Shown: piece by piece, positions 11,395 to 23,146 of the stretch | Layout: every line of letters begins with the position of its first letter | How positions within the stretch are numbered: the first letter of the stretch is position 1 | Assembly: GCA_037176705.1 (NCBI GenBank) | Contig: CM073898.1 | Location: forward strand, 37,203,488 to 37,267,487 | DNA: 64,000 bases | Reading direction: 5' to 3' | Source of the DNA: Molossus alvarezi | Taxonomy: Eukaryota > Chordata > Mammalia > Chiroptera > Molossidae | Notes under the pieces: generated by a model | The model's database searches: none | What the model was told of the DNA's origin: nothing | The model's input: the letters and a program-made list of their open reading frames with translations, nothing else | Made by a program: the position numbers and the translations under genes

Positions 11395-11982
11395 ATCCTG
11401 CAGTGACTCTCATGATCTTTGCCCCCGGTAGTTACCTTTGTACGATCTCCTCCTCTGGGTGTGGAACCTATTTGTTTCTAACCAATAGAACATGGCAAAG
11501 GTGATGACGCATCACCCCATGATCAGGCATGTTACATGGCAAAGGGATGTCACTACCATGATTACCTTACCATATACATAAGATTTTGTCATGCTAGCAG
11601 AGCGACTTGAGAGGCTCCCCTCACTGGCCTTGGAGAAGTGAGCTGCAGTCAAGTATGTGGCCGAGCTGGAGAAACCCTTGTGGCAGAAGGTCCTCCCACT
11701 GCTAAGGACAGCCTCCAAGGGGGACACTGACGCCCCCGTTCTGCAGCCACAAGGAAATAAATCTGCCAACAACCTGAGGACACTCGGAAGCAAATCTTTC
11801 CCCAGTTGAGCCTCAGATAATTCTGCTACCCAGACCCTGAAACTCTAAAAGGGAGAACACAGTAAAAATATGACTATACTTCTGACCTACAAAACTGTGA
11901 GACAACAAACATGTGTTGTTTTCAGTTGCAAATTTAGTGTTAATTTGTTATGTAGTAAGAGGAAATTAATTAATAGTGGTTC
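11395..11982 (+). mobile_element. LTR-like element inserted in L2 (MaLR-type, family unresolved)
   Basis: The 3' part carries the LTR pattern seen in many ERVL-MaLR copies: AAAACTGTGAGACAACAAAC (polyadenylation region), TGTTGTTTTCAGTTGCAAAT, and a TTTGTTATGTAGTAAGAGGA end. An earlier part has the GCAAAGGTGATGACGCATCA promoter-side region. It is a solitary LTR with no internal coding sequence, and it separates two collinear parts of one L2. Confidence 0.65.
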
Positions 11983-12450
11983 AGATTATGGTGATGGCTG
12001 GGGTTACGCAACAAGATTTAATAACTGGTACAAAGAAAAAGTTAAGATGGACTCCCGTGTTTTTTACCTGCGCAACAGAAAAGAAAAAACCATTTCCTGA
12101 GATGGGAGAATTTCAAAAGGAGCAGGTTTAGGGGAGATGTTATTAAGTGTCTATTTTTGGCCAATTTAATTTAGAAATGCATGGAGATAACAATTAGGGA
12201 GCAGTAAATTGCATACAGAAATTGGAGCTCAGTGGAAATAGGCCAGAAATATACATTTGGGAGTAGTCAGTATACATATGATCTATACAGCCAACAATAT
12301 CTGAGGGAAAGAGAGAGAGAGGAAGTCAGAAATCTAAATAGGAGAAAATGATGTCACTCCAAAGAGGGCACACAACATAAGCAGACGCTTAGAGGAAGGA
12401 AAATTCAGAAAGCTTGACTGTTAGTGACATAAAGGCAGTCAGCATATTTT
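11983..12450 (-). mobile_element. L2 LINE, antisense, right part (reverse transcriptase region)
   Basis: Collinear continuation of the L2 at 10790: CTGAGATGGGAGAATTTCAA, AATTGGAGCTCAGTGGAAAT and ATACATTTGGGAGTAGTCAG match the L2 RT-coding region in reverse complement (the segments that encode an FADD-type neighbourhood). The frame is not open. Confidence 0.8.
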
Positions 12451-13934
12451 GTGTATCTACTGCCTCGTCAAGAACTTAACATAGTGCCTGGAATCCAAAG
12501 ACCTAAAAAATGTCAGGTGGCTAATGAGCAAGGCCCACGAAGGCACAAAGAAGCTGTCCTTAATAGGTGAGTGGATGGAGGGGGAGATTCATATTCGTGA
12601 CTCTCCCTCAGGTAGACCTGATCCTAGAAATGGCATGCATTCAGAATTTCTCTGAAACTGAAGCGTCAGGGATCATGCAGATGTCCTGGCTGGGAATATG
12701 TAGGTGCTTTAAGTTCTAGACTCAGCTGCCACAGAAACGGGATATGGAGCAGGTTCTTCGCTCAAAAATGGAAAACAGGTTAACAAAAGAGAGTGCTCAG
12801 GACAACTAATGGGTCGTGGTGCCCTCCAGTTTTATAATTCTATATTAGGGTCTCTTCTTACTTAAGAATGCTTTTATTCAAGAGCTATAAGTACTGTGTA
12901 TTTCCAGTACTGTGACAGAAACCTTGTGTACAAAAACATTTTGAGGTATCGTCAGTACTACACCAGAGGTATTGTGGAAGACATTAAAAACAAAACAACC
13001 CATCAGCAAGAACCGCTAGAGAATCAAGAGTCAGCAAATATCCATATTGTGGAGGTATTATTAAAGTTCATAGAAATAATGTCTTAATAGTGCTATAAAT
13101 GATTTAGAAACACATGTTTTAAACATTTCCAACAGATTGCCCTGCTATACCTTACATCAAATGTGTATGTGTCTATATATACATAAAGTTTTAAGATTTT
13201 GATCAAATTCACTGAAATACCAGATAAGTAAATATCAAGAGTTACATTAATTGAGTGCGTCCATCTGTGTTAATAGGACTATTAAGTGGCAGGGAAGAGA
13301 CCCAAATAGGGGCTGCAGGATCGAACTCAGCTTTCCTCTCAGCCCATTGTCTCTGCCCCAGGACTCCTTCCCTCTCTCCACGTGTGATAACTTAGATGGA
13401 CTAATTTATACATTCACACGCTTCACTTTAGATAAATGCTTTTTAAAATGTTTTAAACAAAGTCTCCCTGACACATGCCAATTTTGCAGAAGCATTAGAA
13501 GTTCTTCCAAATGTTGTTATGAGATAAATTATATCCCAAAATAATGTGCTGTCAGGTACGTACCTCCCTTGCTACTTGGACAGATGTAATAACGTAATAG
13601 GTTCATTCCACCTCTAATTTATTGTTGGCATGAGATTTGACATTTTTTCTCGATGAAATTGTACCTGTAAAGGAAGTTTTCAATGGATAAAGATAATTTC
13701 AGTCATTTTGAACTTTCAGCAAGTCTAGGAAATTTTTAGAGAAAGACTAACACTGTCAACCAATGAGTCAAGCTTTAGAAGCACATAAAAAGGCAATTCA
13801 CATAGATTTTGACATTAGAAAGAACACTCAGAGGTTAAATATCTATCAAGTGTATCCCATAAAAAAGAAAGAAATAGAAAAATCTATAGATTTTGTTTCT
13901 TCTCAATTGAACACAGATTAAATATTCCCCAATT
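12451..13934. other. Single-copy sequence, no gene seen
   Basis: No repeat that I can name. Open frames of 63 and 97 codons (12896-13087 and 13251-13544) have no domain, and the second ends in a run of basic residues with cysteines that resembles nothing I know. I treat both as chance. Confidence 0.35.
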
Positions 13935-13947
13935 AAGAAACTGGGTA

Positions 13948-14214
13948 GCCCTGGCCGGTTTGGCTCAGCGGTTAGAGCGTCGGCCTGCGGTCCTGAGAGA
14001 CCCGGGTTCGGTTCCCGCTAAGGGCACGTACCTCGGTTGCGGTTTGTCCCCGGCCCTGGTTGGTCGTGCGGGTGGCAGCCACTCGATGTGTCCCTTTCAC
14101 GTCGATGTTTCTCTCTCTCTCTGTTCCTCTCTCTCCCTCCCACTCTACCTGAACAAAAAATGGAAAAATGTCCTCCGGTGAGGATTAAAAAAAAAACAAA
14201 AAACAACAAAAAAA
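13948..14214 (+). mobile_element. Full-length Ves SINE (type A)
   Basis: Starts with GCCCTGGCCGGTTTGGCTCA, with an intact A box and B box (GGTTCGGTTCCC) for RNA polymerase III, then the type-A body (GTACCTCGGTTGC, CACTCGATGTGTCCC), a CT tract and an A-rich tail with C interruptions. Flanked by a 13-bp duplication with one mismatch (AAGAAACTGGGTA at 13935-13947, AAGAAATTGGGTA at 14215-14227). Near-consensus, so relatively young. Confidence 0.97.
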
Positions 14215-14227
14215 AAGAAATTGGGTA

Positions 14228-16285
14228 AACCCAAAGATTTAGAAACATGCTAAATTCAATCAGATCACTAATGCTTTGTTCCCCCTTTCTACAGACAAGA
14301 CCTCAGTTAGCTGTGATCCTAGACACCCCCAGATGAAAACAAAAAGGCCAAAAAAGTCCACTACTTTATTATCCCAATATCTAAGTTTCTTTCACTGAAA
14401 ATTTCCACCTTGTCGCCCAGACATTGGGCACAGTATACACACAAACACAGTATGTATATAAGCTTAAGGAGACACCTAAGCAGACTAACAGTCATACTTT
14501 CATTAAATATCACTAAGGTAATGAAGATACATAATTGCATTCTTATTGCTAAAACAAAACAAAAACTCCCCTCCCTATATATGGCTTTTTATAAGGAATT
14601 GCATTCTGTGATTTTGCTCATTTTACCTATATGTTAGTATACCCCAGCCCTTGTCAGCCTCTTTTGTTCATTTCTACAACCCCAAAGTCCTGTTTATGTT
14701 TGTATTCTAGAAAGGGGATACTTTTAATCACTGACTCCTTTAAGAATCATAATCTTGCATTTCTTTTCCCATTCTCTTGATCAACTTTCTTGAGTTCCTC
14801 TCCACACGTGGAAGGAAAAAATAAGATTCAAAACTTCGTCCTTCTAGATAACACCAATAGAAGCCATAAACAAACAAACAAAAAAATCTAGCATTTTAAG
14901 TTGTAAACTGTGAGGTGAAAGTAGGTATCACGTTGGGAAGTCACAATCTTAAGCAAGAAAGCAAAATGTCCATAATTTAAAAGTAAATATACACCTTGAA
15001 AGTGTTACTTGAAAGGTAACAGTTTTAAATAAAAATGAAGATGCTCACTTAAACACGTAGCCCATCTGTCTAAAAAATAGAGAAATACTCTGTCATCCAG
15101 TTCATCATTTTAACTGGATGTATTTATTATGTAGAGGTTTGGGGACCCCAGATGTTTTTTTTGTTGTTGTTTTACTTTTTAGCAAGATGTGTCTGATAGC
15201 AGTCTCTTTCCCCAGAAGGATACTTTGCAATCCCTCTCACACCCCTAAACTTCATACTTATAATCATCTTGGTCTGAAAGTACAACACAGAGAAAATGGA
15301 AAAGATTTGAATTCTAGCAGTAAGAACTCTCAAATCCAAGGTTTATATGGGTAAAGCTTAAAGGATTTTCAAATATTACATATGCCCATGTGTAATCCTA
15401 AATAATTGCTTGCTCTTATTTAATAAAAATAAAAATTAAATGTCAGTAAACTACTTAGATGACTGAAGAGAGAGGTTTTCTGATCTAAAATCAATCAGCA
15501 TGACCTTACTAAAACTATACAAAATGCCTCATGTGAAATTGCTATAATGCTCATGACTGCTACACCAGCAGCAACTTAGGGCCGGTCTCTAATTACAACA
15601 CACACTCTTCTCCATAAACATGCACTGACTTCCTCTACAGGTCTTGGAGGAAGGTATTCGCCTTTTACTATTGCACAGCAAGAATTTATCCCAAAGTTTT
15701 TCCCAAGTCTAAAATTGCACCAGGTTGTTGAGTGCTGCTAAATTAGGACACATTTTCAGACAATACAGGAAAAAAAATAGAAATATGGGGAGGAAACACA
15801 GCCTCGGCTAACATCACCAAATGACAGAATTATGTTACCAACAAGTAGCAACAATAGGTATTAGATCCAAAGTGATTTTCAACGGGACATACTGATAATT
15901 AATTTTTCTTATCAGAGGTAAATAATTTAAAACATATCACTAAAAAAGAAGTTTAACAGAAAAATAAATTTTAATTTACTTGTCAAGATTAGTCTAAGGG
16001 TATACAAATGAAACTAAAATGTTCTTATATTGGTAGACCTGAAATAATGAAGCACATGGGAATTAACTATTAATGATGCAAATACATGATGGACTTGCAG
16101 AGTGATACTTCTGCATTTATTATTATATCAATATTTTATATATCCAAGTATTAATATCCCTTTACCTGAAATCCGTATCAATTCCACAAGAAATTCAATG
16201 AAAAGTTGAGAAAGTACATCAAACCATTTTTCTAGATAAATGAAAGCCCATGAGAGAACAAAAAGACACATTTATATAAACCTAT
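14228..16285. other. Single-copy block
   Basis: No gene is supported. At 15560-15850 the sequence is less AT-rich and free of recognisable repeats. A weak polypyrimidine-AG (near 15641) precedes an 18-codon open stretch but I see no matching donor. The rest is AT-rich. Confidence 0.35.
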
Positions 16286-16289
16286 TTAC

Positions 16290-16910
16290 TCATAGTGCTT
16301 ATTGCATTGTTAGGCTTGGAGGAGATAAGGGATACTTCCACCAACAATGAATATATAAAGAAAATATAATATAAAGATACAAGGGAATACTATTCAGCCT
16401 TAAAAAAAAAATAAGGAAATCCTGCCATTTGCAACACCTCGAATGAACCTAAAGGACATTATGTTAAGTGAAAAAAAATCAGTCACAGAAGGATAAATAC
16501 TATATGAATCCACTTACAAGGTACCTAAAATAGTCAAATGCATAGGCGCAGAGCAGAGAAGAGAATGGTGATTATTAGGAGTTAAGATGAGGAAAAAATG
16601 AATTGTTTAATTTGTATAAAGTTTCAGTCAAGCAAGATGAATGTGCTTCAGAGATGTACTAGACGACATTGCACACTTAAAAATTTTTAAGACAGTAGAT
16701 CTCATGTTAAGTGCTCTTATCACAGATACATACAAAAAAAAAGAAAATAAAACTTTCAAAGGGGATGGATATGTTTATTTCCTTGATTCTGGTGATGGAT
16801 TCATGGTGTATGCATATGTCCATACTCCTCAAATTATATATATTAAATATGGGCAGCTCGTGTATACCGATTTTGATTCAATACAGCTGTTTTTTGAAAA
16901 TAAATAAAAA
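16290..16910 (+). mobile_element. Old L1 3' end
   Basis: ATACTATTCAGCCTTAAAAA, GGACATTATGTTAAGTGAAA and CTTACAAGGTACCTAAAATA give the end of ORF2 and the 3' UTR of an L1MB/L1MA-type element. Ends near a run of A and the next, younger L1 begins 45 bp further on. Confidence 0.8.
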
Positions 16911-16955
16911 CATAGTTGAAATACAATATTGATAGGTAAACATGAAAATAGGCAA

Positions 16956-18748
16956 CCATCACAGCAAAAAAATTAAGATACCTAGGAATAAACTTAACCA
17001 AAGACATAAAAGATCTCTTCACAGAAAACTACAGGTCATTGAGAAAAGAAACAGAAGAAGATATAAAAAAGTGGAAGCACATACCTTGTTCATGGATTAG
17101 AAGAATTAACATCATTAAAATGTCCATACTACCCAGAGCTCTATATAGATTCAATGCAATCCCCATCAAAATACCAACAATATACTTCACAGAACTAAAA
17201 CAAATACTCCAAAAGTTTATATGGAACTAAAAAAGGCCCCGAATATCCACAGCAATCTTCAGAAAAAAAAGAACAAAGTAGGAGAAATCACATTACCAGA
17301 TTTTAGGTTATATTATAAAGCTACTGTAATCAAAACAGCCTGGTACTAGCACAAGAACAGTCACATAGATCAATGGAACAGAACAGAGAACCTACAAATT
17401 GACCCAAGACAATATGCTCAATTAATATTTGATAAAGGTGGCAAGAGTATACAGTGGAGTCAAGACAGCCTCTTTAATAAATGGTGTTGGGAAAATTGGA
17501 CAGCTACATGCAAAAAAAAAAAAAAACAAAGCTAGACCTCCAACTTACACCATACACAAGAATAAACTCAAAATGGATAAAAGACTTAAATGTGACTTGT
17601 GATTCCATAAAAATCCTAGAAGAAGAAAATGTAGGCAACAAAATTTCAGACATCATATGTGCAAATTTTTCACTGATACATCACCTATGGTAAGAGAAAC
17701 AAAGGAAAAAATGAGCACATGGGACTACATCAAACTAAAAAGCTTCTGCACAGCAAAAGAAACAACCATCAAAAGGAAAGGGAACCCTCTATATGGGAGA
17801 GCAAAATTGCCAATGATACATCAGAAAAGGGGTTAATTTCCAAAATATATAAAGTACTCACACAATTCAACAAAAGGAACACAAAGAATCCAATTAAAAA
17901 ATGGGCAAAGGACTTAAAGAGACACCTCTCCAAACAGGACATACAAATGGCTAAGAGACATATGAAGAAATGCTCAACATCACTAATCATCAGAGAGATG
18001 CAAATTAAAACAACAATGAGGTATCACCTCACACCTGTCAGAATGGCCGCCATCAACAAATCATCCAACAACAAGTGTTGGCGAGGGTGTGGAGAAAAGG
18101 GGACTCCAGTACACTGCTGGTGGGAATGCAGACTGGTGCAGCCACTATGGAAAACAATATGGTGTTACCTCAAAAAATTAGAAATTGAACTTCCATTTGA
18201 CCCAGTGATCCCACTTCTAGGAATATCCCCTAAGAAGACTGAAACACCAATCAGAAAGAATATATGTACCTCCATGTTCATAGCAGCACTATTTATAATA
18301 GCCAAGGTCTGGAAACAGCCCAAATGTCCATCAGTAGATGAGTGGATAAAAAAAGCTGTGGTACATATACACAATGGAGTACTATGTAGCTGTAAGAAAG
18401 AAAGATCTCTTATCCTTTAAGATGACATGGAGGGACCTAGAAAGTATTATCCTAAGCGAAACAAGCCAAACAGAGAAAGACAAATATCGCATGATCTCAT
18501 TTATTTCTGGAATATAATGAACTAAATAATCTGATGAATAAAATAGACCCAAAGTCATAAAAGTAGGGTACAGACTGACAATCCTCAGAAGCAGGAGTAG
18601 GGGGAGGGATAAACCACAGAACTTATATGCATGTATGCATAACCGATGGACATGGACAACAAAGCTGGGGACGGGGTGGGAGGGGATGAGGAGGAGGGTG
18701 TCGATGGGGGGGGGGGGAAACATCTGTAACAAAAATAAATTAATTAAA
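16956..18748 (+). mobile_element. 5'-truncated L1, younger bat type, with target-site duplication
   Basis: Begins inside ORF2 at the segment GCAAAAAAATTAAGATACCT and runs through the ORF2 C-terminus, a purine/G-rich 3' UTR (18667-18717) and the end ACATCTGTAACAAAAATAAA. An 11-bp duplication (AAAATAGGCAA) flanks it at 16945-16955 and 18749-18759. By eye it is closely related to the L1s at 40807 and 50537. Confidence 0.95.
17039..18420 (+). pseudogene. L1 ORF2 C-terminal remnant
   Basis: The open stretch 17719-18420 encodes the last ~230 residues of ORF2, with the cysteine-rich motif near its middle (pattern C-x3-C-x7-H-C-x3-[19 protein letters not shown]). Upstream frames (17039-17230 and 17481-17693) carry earlier ORF2 pieces and are separated by a stop after the motif KFIWN and by frame changes. 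The endonuclease and the RT active site are absent owing to 5' truncation. It is non-functional. Confidence 0.9.
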
Positions 18749-18869
18749 AAAATAGGCAAAACAAAAAAAAAATCATGAATACAGAAACATTGCTGAAAAG
18801 CAGATGGAAAATTTGAAAGTGAGGTTAAGACATACAGAGGATAGAAAGAGAAGAGCTGTCATATATTAA

Positions 18870-19200
18870 TTTATCTATTCCTTAAACATTCAACAAGTAT
18901 TCATTAAGCATCAATTGTGTATTAGCATTAATTTTCTAGTTTCAGGAAAAAGAAGAGAAAAAGAAGATTCAAAATAAGTACAAAGTAGATAGAAAGTAGA
19001 TAAGATGATGATGGGTGTTATGATGATGAGGAAAATAATGAATGGAAAGAGGACACATCCAGAGTTCCAGTATTGAGGTGAGATAGAGCAGAAAAGAAGC
19101 TACATTTAGAGCAATAATGGCTATAAATATTTTGGAGCTAAAGAAATAAGTGAATCTAAAAATAAGAAAGTATAACCCATAGTAATCAGAACACAAAAAT
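18870..19200 (-). mobile_element. Possible L2/MIR remnant, antisense
   Basis: AACATTCAACAAGTATTCAT and the following segment resemble the reverse-complement L2 3' end (ATTCAACAAATATTTATTGA). The remainder is too diverged to place. Confidence 0.35.
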
Positions 19201-19270
19201 AAATGTGTATGTACTTTGCAGTGAAACCAGAAACTACAAGAATATCTTTAACATAGTTGGGTAGTATTTT

Positions 19271-19490
19271 TTTCTTAATATTTTTTCTTTATTGATTTTA
19301 GAGAAAGAGGAAGGGAGAGGGAGAGAGAGATAGAAACATCGATGAGATAGAACATCGACTGGCTGCCTCCAGCATGCTCCCCACTGGGGATCAGGCCCAA
19401 AACCTGGGCATGTGCCCTAACCAGGAATCGAACCGGTGACCTCTTGGAGCATGGGTCGATGCTCAACCAGTGAGCCACACCGGCTGGGCT
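19271..19490 (-). mobile_element. Ves SINE (type B), antisense, perfect duplication
   Basis: Complete type-B Ves on the minus strand, from the head (AGCCCAGCCGGTGTGGCTCA) to an A-rich tail with TTAAGAAAA. The target-site duplication AGTTGGGTAGTATTTT is exact over 16 bp (19255-19270 and 19491-19506). A recent insertion. Confidence 0.97.
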
Positions 19491-19613
19491 AGTTGGGTAG
19501 TATTTTAATCCACAAAATAAAAACAACCAAACTGACAGATTTTTCAACAATGAAACGGAAGCCATAAGATATTTATATACATCTTTTTATCCTATCATTC
19601 ATCAAAGGACACT

Positions 19614-19737
19614 CAGGTTGGACAAAAGTGGGTTTACAGTTGTGAATACACAAAATACAGAGTTTATTCTTGCTTTATTTATTAATTATTTATTATTTAT
19701 TTGTATTACAACTATAAACCTACTTTTGCCCACCCTG
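19614..19737 (+). mobile_element. Mariner-type MITE, copy 1
   Basis: About 124 bp bounded by inverted termini: the left end CAGGTTGGACAAAAGTGGGT and TTTACAGTTGTGAAT pair with the right end ACAACTATAAACCTACTTTT and GCCCACCCTG. The interior is AT-rich with no coding capacity. TA follows the right end, while CT replaces TA at the left. Related copy at 27467-27586. A non-autonomous mariner/Tc1-like element is the best interpretation. Confidence 0.85.
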
Positions 19738-20135
19738 TATGTACAATGGTATTACTCGGCCATAAAAAGGATGAAATATCGCCATTTGTAACAACATGGA
19801 TGGATCCTGAGAGTACCATACTAAGTGAAATAAGTCAAACAGAAAAGAAAAAGAACCATGTGACTTCACTCATTTGTGGGATATAAAACAGAAAGCAACA
19901 AGTGAATAAACAAACAAACTCATAGCCACAGACAACTGCATGGTGGTTAACAAAAGGAAAGGGGTTAGGAGAGGATGAAGAGGATACAGGAGTTCGAATA
20001 CATGGTTACAGAAGGAGAGTAGACTTTGGTTGGTGAGCACTCGATACAGTGTACAGATGATGTATTATATATAGAACTGTATTCCTGAAACTTATATAAT
20101 GTTATTATCTATTACCCCAATAAATTTAAATTTTT
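19738..20135 (+). mobile_element. L1MA-type 3' end
   Basis: AATGGTATTACTCGGCCATA, AACAACATGGATGGATCCTG and AAGTGAAATAAGTCAAACAG give the ORF2 end. The 3' UTR ends with CCTGAAACTTATATAATGTT and CCCCAATAAATTTAAA. It abuts the MITE directly, so the MITE may sit at a former L1 position. Confidence 0.85.
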
Positions 20136-20151
20136 AAAAGACACTTATTCG

Positions 20152-20406
20152 GCCCTGGCCGGTTTGGCTCAGCGGTTAGAGAGTCCACCTGCGGTCCGGA
20201 GAGACCCGGGTTCGGTTCCCGCTAAGGGCATGTACCTCGGTTGCAGTTTGTCCCCGGCCCTGGTTGGTCGTGCGGGTGGCAGCCACTCGATGTGTCCCTT
20301 TCACATCGATGTTTCCCTCTCTCTCTCTTCCTCTCTCTCCCTCCCACTCTGTCTGTGCAAAAAATGGAAAAATGTCCTCGGGTGAGGATAAAAAAAAAAA
20401 AAAAAA
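20152..20406 (+). mobile_element. Full-length Ves SINE (type A), perfect duplication
   Basis: Head, A box, B box (GGTTCGGTTCCC), body and a pure A tail are all intact. The target-site duplication AAAAGACACTTATTCG is exact over 16 bp (20136-20151 and 20407-20422). Together with the copy at 52550 this is one of the youngest-looking insertions in the window. Confidence 0.98.
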
Positions 20407-20409
20407 AAA

Positions 20410-20982
20410 AGACACTTATTCGTCTATTCAATGAATATTTGAGTATTTATGTGCTATGGATTAAACAGTAAACAAAATATACAAAAATGTTTGCCCTCAG
20501 AACTTACATTTTAATGGTTGCGGATTGACAATAAGCAAAATCCTAAATAAAACATATGTTGGTCACAAGCGCTATTTTGTGGAAAACTTTTTAAAGAGAC
20601 AGAAAAGATAGTGGCTGATTGTGTCAATTGGGAAGGGTGTTTGAAGAAGTTGCGATTATAAATAGAAAATCAAGGAAAACCTCAATAAGAAGGAACTCCT
20701 TGATCAAAGCCCTAAAATGAAGGAGTGAGCTTAGAATTTGGAGCAAAAGTCTTCCATTAAGTTTATGCCCTGAGGGAAGCATGACTTCTGTGTTCCAAAA
20801 TCAAAGGAAGCTAGTGTGCCTGGAGTAGAGAGAGAACAGAGAAAATTAGATACAAGGTCAAAGAAGAAAGACAGAGAGAAGGCATGTTTTATAAGAACTT
20901 GCAGTCTATTGTAAGGACTTTGTCTTTTACTCTAAGTTACATATGAAGCAATTGGAGGGTTTTAAACAGAGAAGTGGTATGG
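20410..20982 (-). mobile_element. L2 LINE, antisense
   Basis: Reverse-complement L2 order: TCTATTCAATGAATATTTGA, GAACTTACATTTTAATGGTT, then AGGACTTTGTCTTTTACTCT and GCAATTGGAGGGTTTTAAAC near the right end. Old, with no frame. Confidence 0.8.
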
Positions 20983-21075
20983 TAGGGTGAATGGTGGCTC
21001 CCCAAAAGATACATCTGAGTCCTAATCCCCAAAACCTGTGAATATTACCCTATGTAGAAAACAAATCTCAGAGTG
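20983..21075 (+). mobile_element. LTR fragment, MLT1-like
   Basis: GGTAGGGTGAATGGTGGCTC, then CCTAATCCCCAAAACCTGTG and AATATTACCCTATG resemble the 5' end of an ERVL-MaLR-type LTR. Only about 90 bp remain. Confidence 0.5.
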
Positions 21076-21441
21076 AAATATATAACAATAGTTCAAAAGA
21101 TGAGAGGAGATGAATGAAATTATACTGTTGAAGTGTGCTCTGTGATATGTAAAGTAGTATAATATTGATTGAGAATAAACTGTGACAAGTTACATGTAAT
21201 AGTGTTATTCCTACAGTGACTTCTTAAAAAATACAAAAAGTTGTAACTACAAGGACAGATGACAAAATTAAATACACAAGGTTAGTTGGTTAACCCTAAA
21301 GAAAGGAGGAACAAAAGATCAAGAATCATTGGGACAAATAGAATATAAATAGGAAAGAGTAGACTTAAACACAATTGTATTATATTAATAGTCATATAAA
21401 ATGTTAATGGACTTAAATATCCCACTTAAAATGATCAGATT

Positions 21442-21653
21442 GCCCTGGCCGGTGTGGCTCATTTGATTGGGCATCATCCCATACAACAAAAGATTGCTGG
21501 TTCAATTCCTGGTCAGGGCACATGCCTGGGTTGCAGGCTCAATCCCAGCAGTGGGTATGGAGGAGGCTGCCAGTTGATGTTCTGCTCTCATATCGATGTT
21601 TCTTTCTCTCTCCCTCTCCCTTACTCTCTAAACATTAATAAAAAATATTTTAA
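21442..21653 (+). mobile_element. Ves SINE (type C, diverged)
   Basis: Starts GCCCTGGCCGGTGTGGCTCA, then TTTGATTGGGCATCATCCCA (a different anticodon-arm region from types A and B), B box GGTTCAATTCC, CATATCGATGTTTC in the body and an A-rich tail with TTTT interruptions. Duplication AAAATGATCAGATT / AAAATTATCAGACT (21428-21441 and 21654-21667, two mismatches). Confidence 0.92.
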
Positions 21654-21690
21654 AAAATTATCAGACTGAATAAAAAACAAGATTTATTTT

Positions 21691-21877
21691 TTAAATTTTT
21701 TATTAATTTATTTTTGTTACAGATGATTCTCCTTTTTTTCCCCATTGACACCTTCCTCCCCATCCCCCACCCTACCCCATACCCGACTTTGTTGTGCATG
21801 TCCATCGGTTATGTGTACATGCATGTAAGTCCTGTGGTTTATCTCTTCCCTCCCCCCACACCCCCTATTCTGAGGGT
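21691..21877 (-). mobile_element. Severely 5'-truncated L1 (3' UTR only), antisense
   Basis: The plus strand shows the reverse complement of the bat-type L1 3' end, with the C-rich stretch 21729-21800 (G-rich on the element's own strand). It is flanked by AAGATTTATTTT at 21679-21690 and 21878-21889, exact over 12 bp. Only 187 bp inserted. Confidence 0.93.
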
Positions 21878-22552
21878 AAGATTTATTTTATAAATATGCA
21901 AAAGATTGAATATAAAACAATGGGGAAGATATATTTTACATATCTTACCTCTTCTTCACACTAGGTATGCAGTTATAACGAGACCCACGCCCAAAAATTT
22001 ATTAAGACAGCTGGTCTTATATCATCTGGGTGTATCCAAAAGATAATTACCTCTGTAATTTTGACAGGAGGATGTTAAACATTGCCTTTTAGGCTAGGAC
22101 CAAGTAAAATTTGGGACCATACTCTAGTCTGGTGAGTTCAATAGGATAAATTAATCTTTAATCATTTGTTTACATTTATAGTAAGAAATTATGTTCCATC
22201 ACCCCTTCCAGCTGTTCATTCCAAGAATTTATTTTATGTTGCACAAACCTGGACTGGGTTTTCTTTCAATTGTTCTTGGTTCATGTTTCAATTTTTACCA
22301 CCCAACATTAGATACGGCCTTACGTGCTAATCCATGAATTAAAAATTTTGATTGACAGCATCCAAGCCAGGGGAAAAAAATTTAGAGGCAGATTACCTAT
22401 TACATAAATAAGACACAGTCAAAAAAGCAGCGATTGTTCTCTGCATCATAGTGTCTTTGTCCAGAAATTAAATAATAAATATTAAACAAATATGAACAAT
22501 TCCTTACTACTTGGTGAGCAATATTCATTTAATTTTAGAGCCAAATAGAATT

Positions 22553-23146
22553 TGTTGTGGCCTGAATTGTGCACCCCACAAATTTACATGTTGAAAATTC
22601 ATATGTTGAAAACCTCAGAATGTGACTGTATTTGGGTTTTGTGTGTGTGTGGTTTTGTGTGTGTGTGTTTGTGGTTTAATGGATTATCTTTTGTTCAATT
22701 ACAATTTACATTTATTATTATTTTGTATTAGTTTCAGGTGTACAGCATAGTGGTTAGACAATCATATACTTTACAAAGTGGTCCCCCCACACACACACTG
22801 GTATTTCAAGTACCCACCTAACACCGTACATTAGAATGTGACTGTATCTGGAAATTGGGTCTTTAAAGAAATAATTGAGTTGAAATGGAATCTTTAGAAT
22901 GGGACCTAATCCAATAGACTGGTGCCCTTATAAAAAGAAGAGATTAAGATACAGAGTGGAGACCATGTGAGGACAGTAACAAGGTGGTCATTTACTCGCC
23001 AAGAAGAGAAACCTTTGAAAAAACTAGTCCAGCTGACACCTTGACTTTGGACTTCTAGTGTTCAGAACTATAAGAAAACACATTTGTGTTGTTTAAGCCA
23101 CCAAACTGTGGCATTTTGTAATGGCAGCCCAAGCATATGACTACAA
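22553..23146 (+). mobile_element. MLT1-type LTR split by an L1 fragment
   Basis: Left part TGTTGTGGCCTGAATTGTGC, right part GGACCTAATCCAATAGACTG, CTGACACCTTGACTTTGGAC, TTGTGTTGTTTAAGCCACCA and GGCAGCCCAAGC. This is the order of an ERVL-MaLR MLT1 LTR. It is interrupted at 22636-22832 by an L1 piece. It is a solitary LTR without viral genes. Confidence 0.82.
22636..22832 (-). mobile_element. L1 3' end fragment in the LTR, with target-site duplication
   Basis: TTTTGTATTAGTTTCAGGTG and TACAGCATAGTGGTTAGACA are reverse-complement L1 3' UTR. The left end is a GT-rich simple sequence (the former A tail region). The flanks carry a 19-bp duplication, AGAATGTGACTGTATTTGG at 22617-22635 and AGAATGTGACTGTATCTGG at 22833-22851 (one mismatch). 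Confidence 0.85.

Noticed and set aside
13948..14040. A tRNA gene (A box, B box, GGTTCGGTTCCC)
   Set aside because: It is the tRNA-like head of a Ves SINE. The same head recurs many times, with a SINE body and A tail, and does not fold into a proper cloverleaf with an intact anticodon arm.
15630..15720. Possible exon after CTTCCTCTACAG
   Set aside because: The acceptor-like sequence is followed by a short open stretch with no donor and an early stop.
17719..18420. A 233-codon protein-coding gene
   Set aside because: It is the end of L1 ORF2, with its cysteine motif, inside a 5'-truncated L1 flanked by a target-site duplication.
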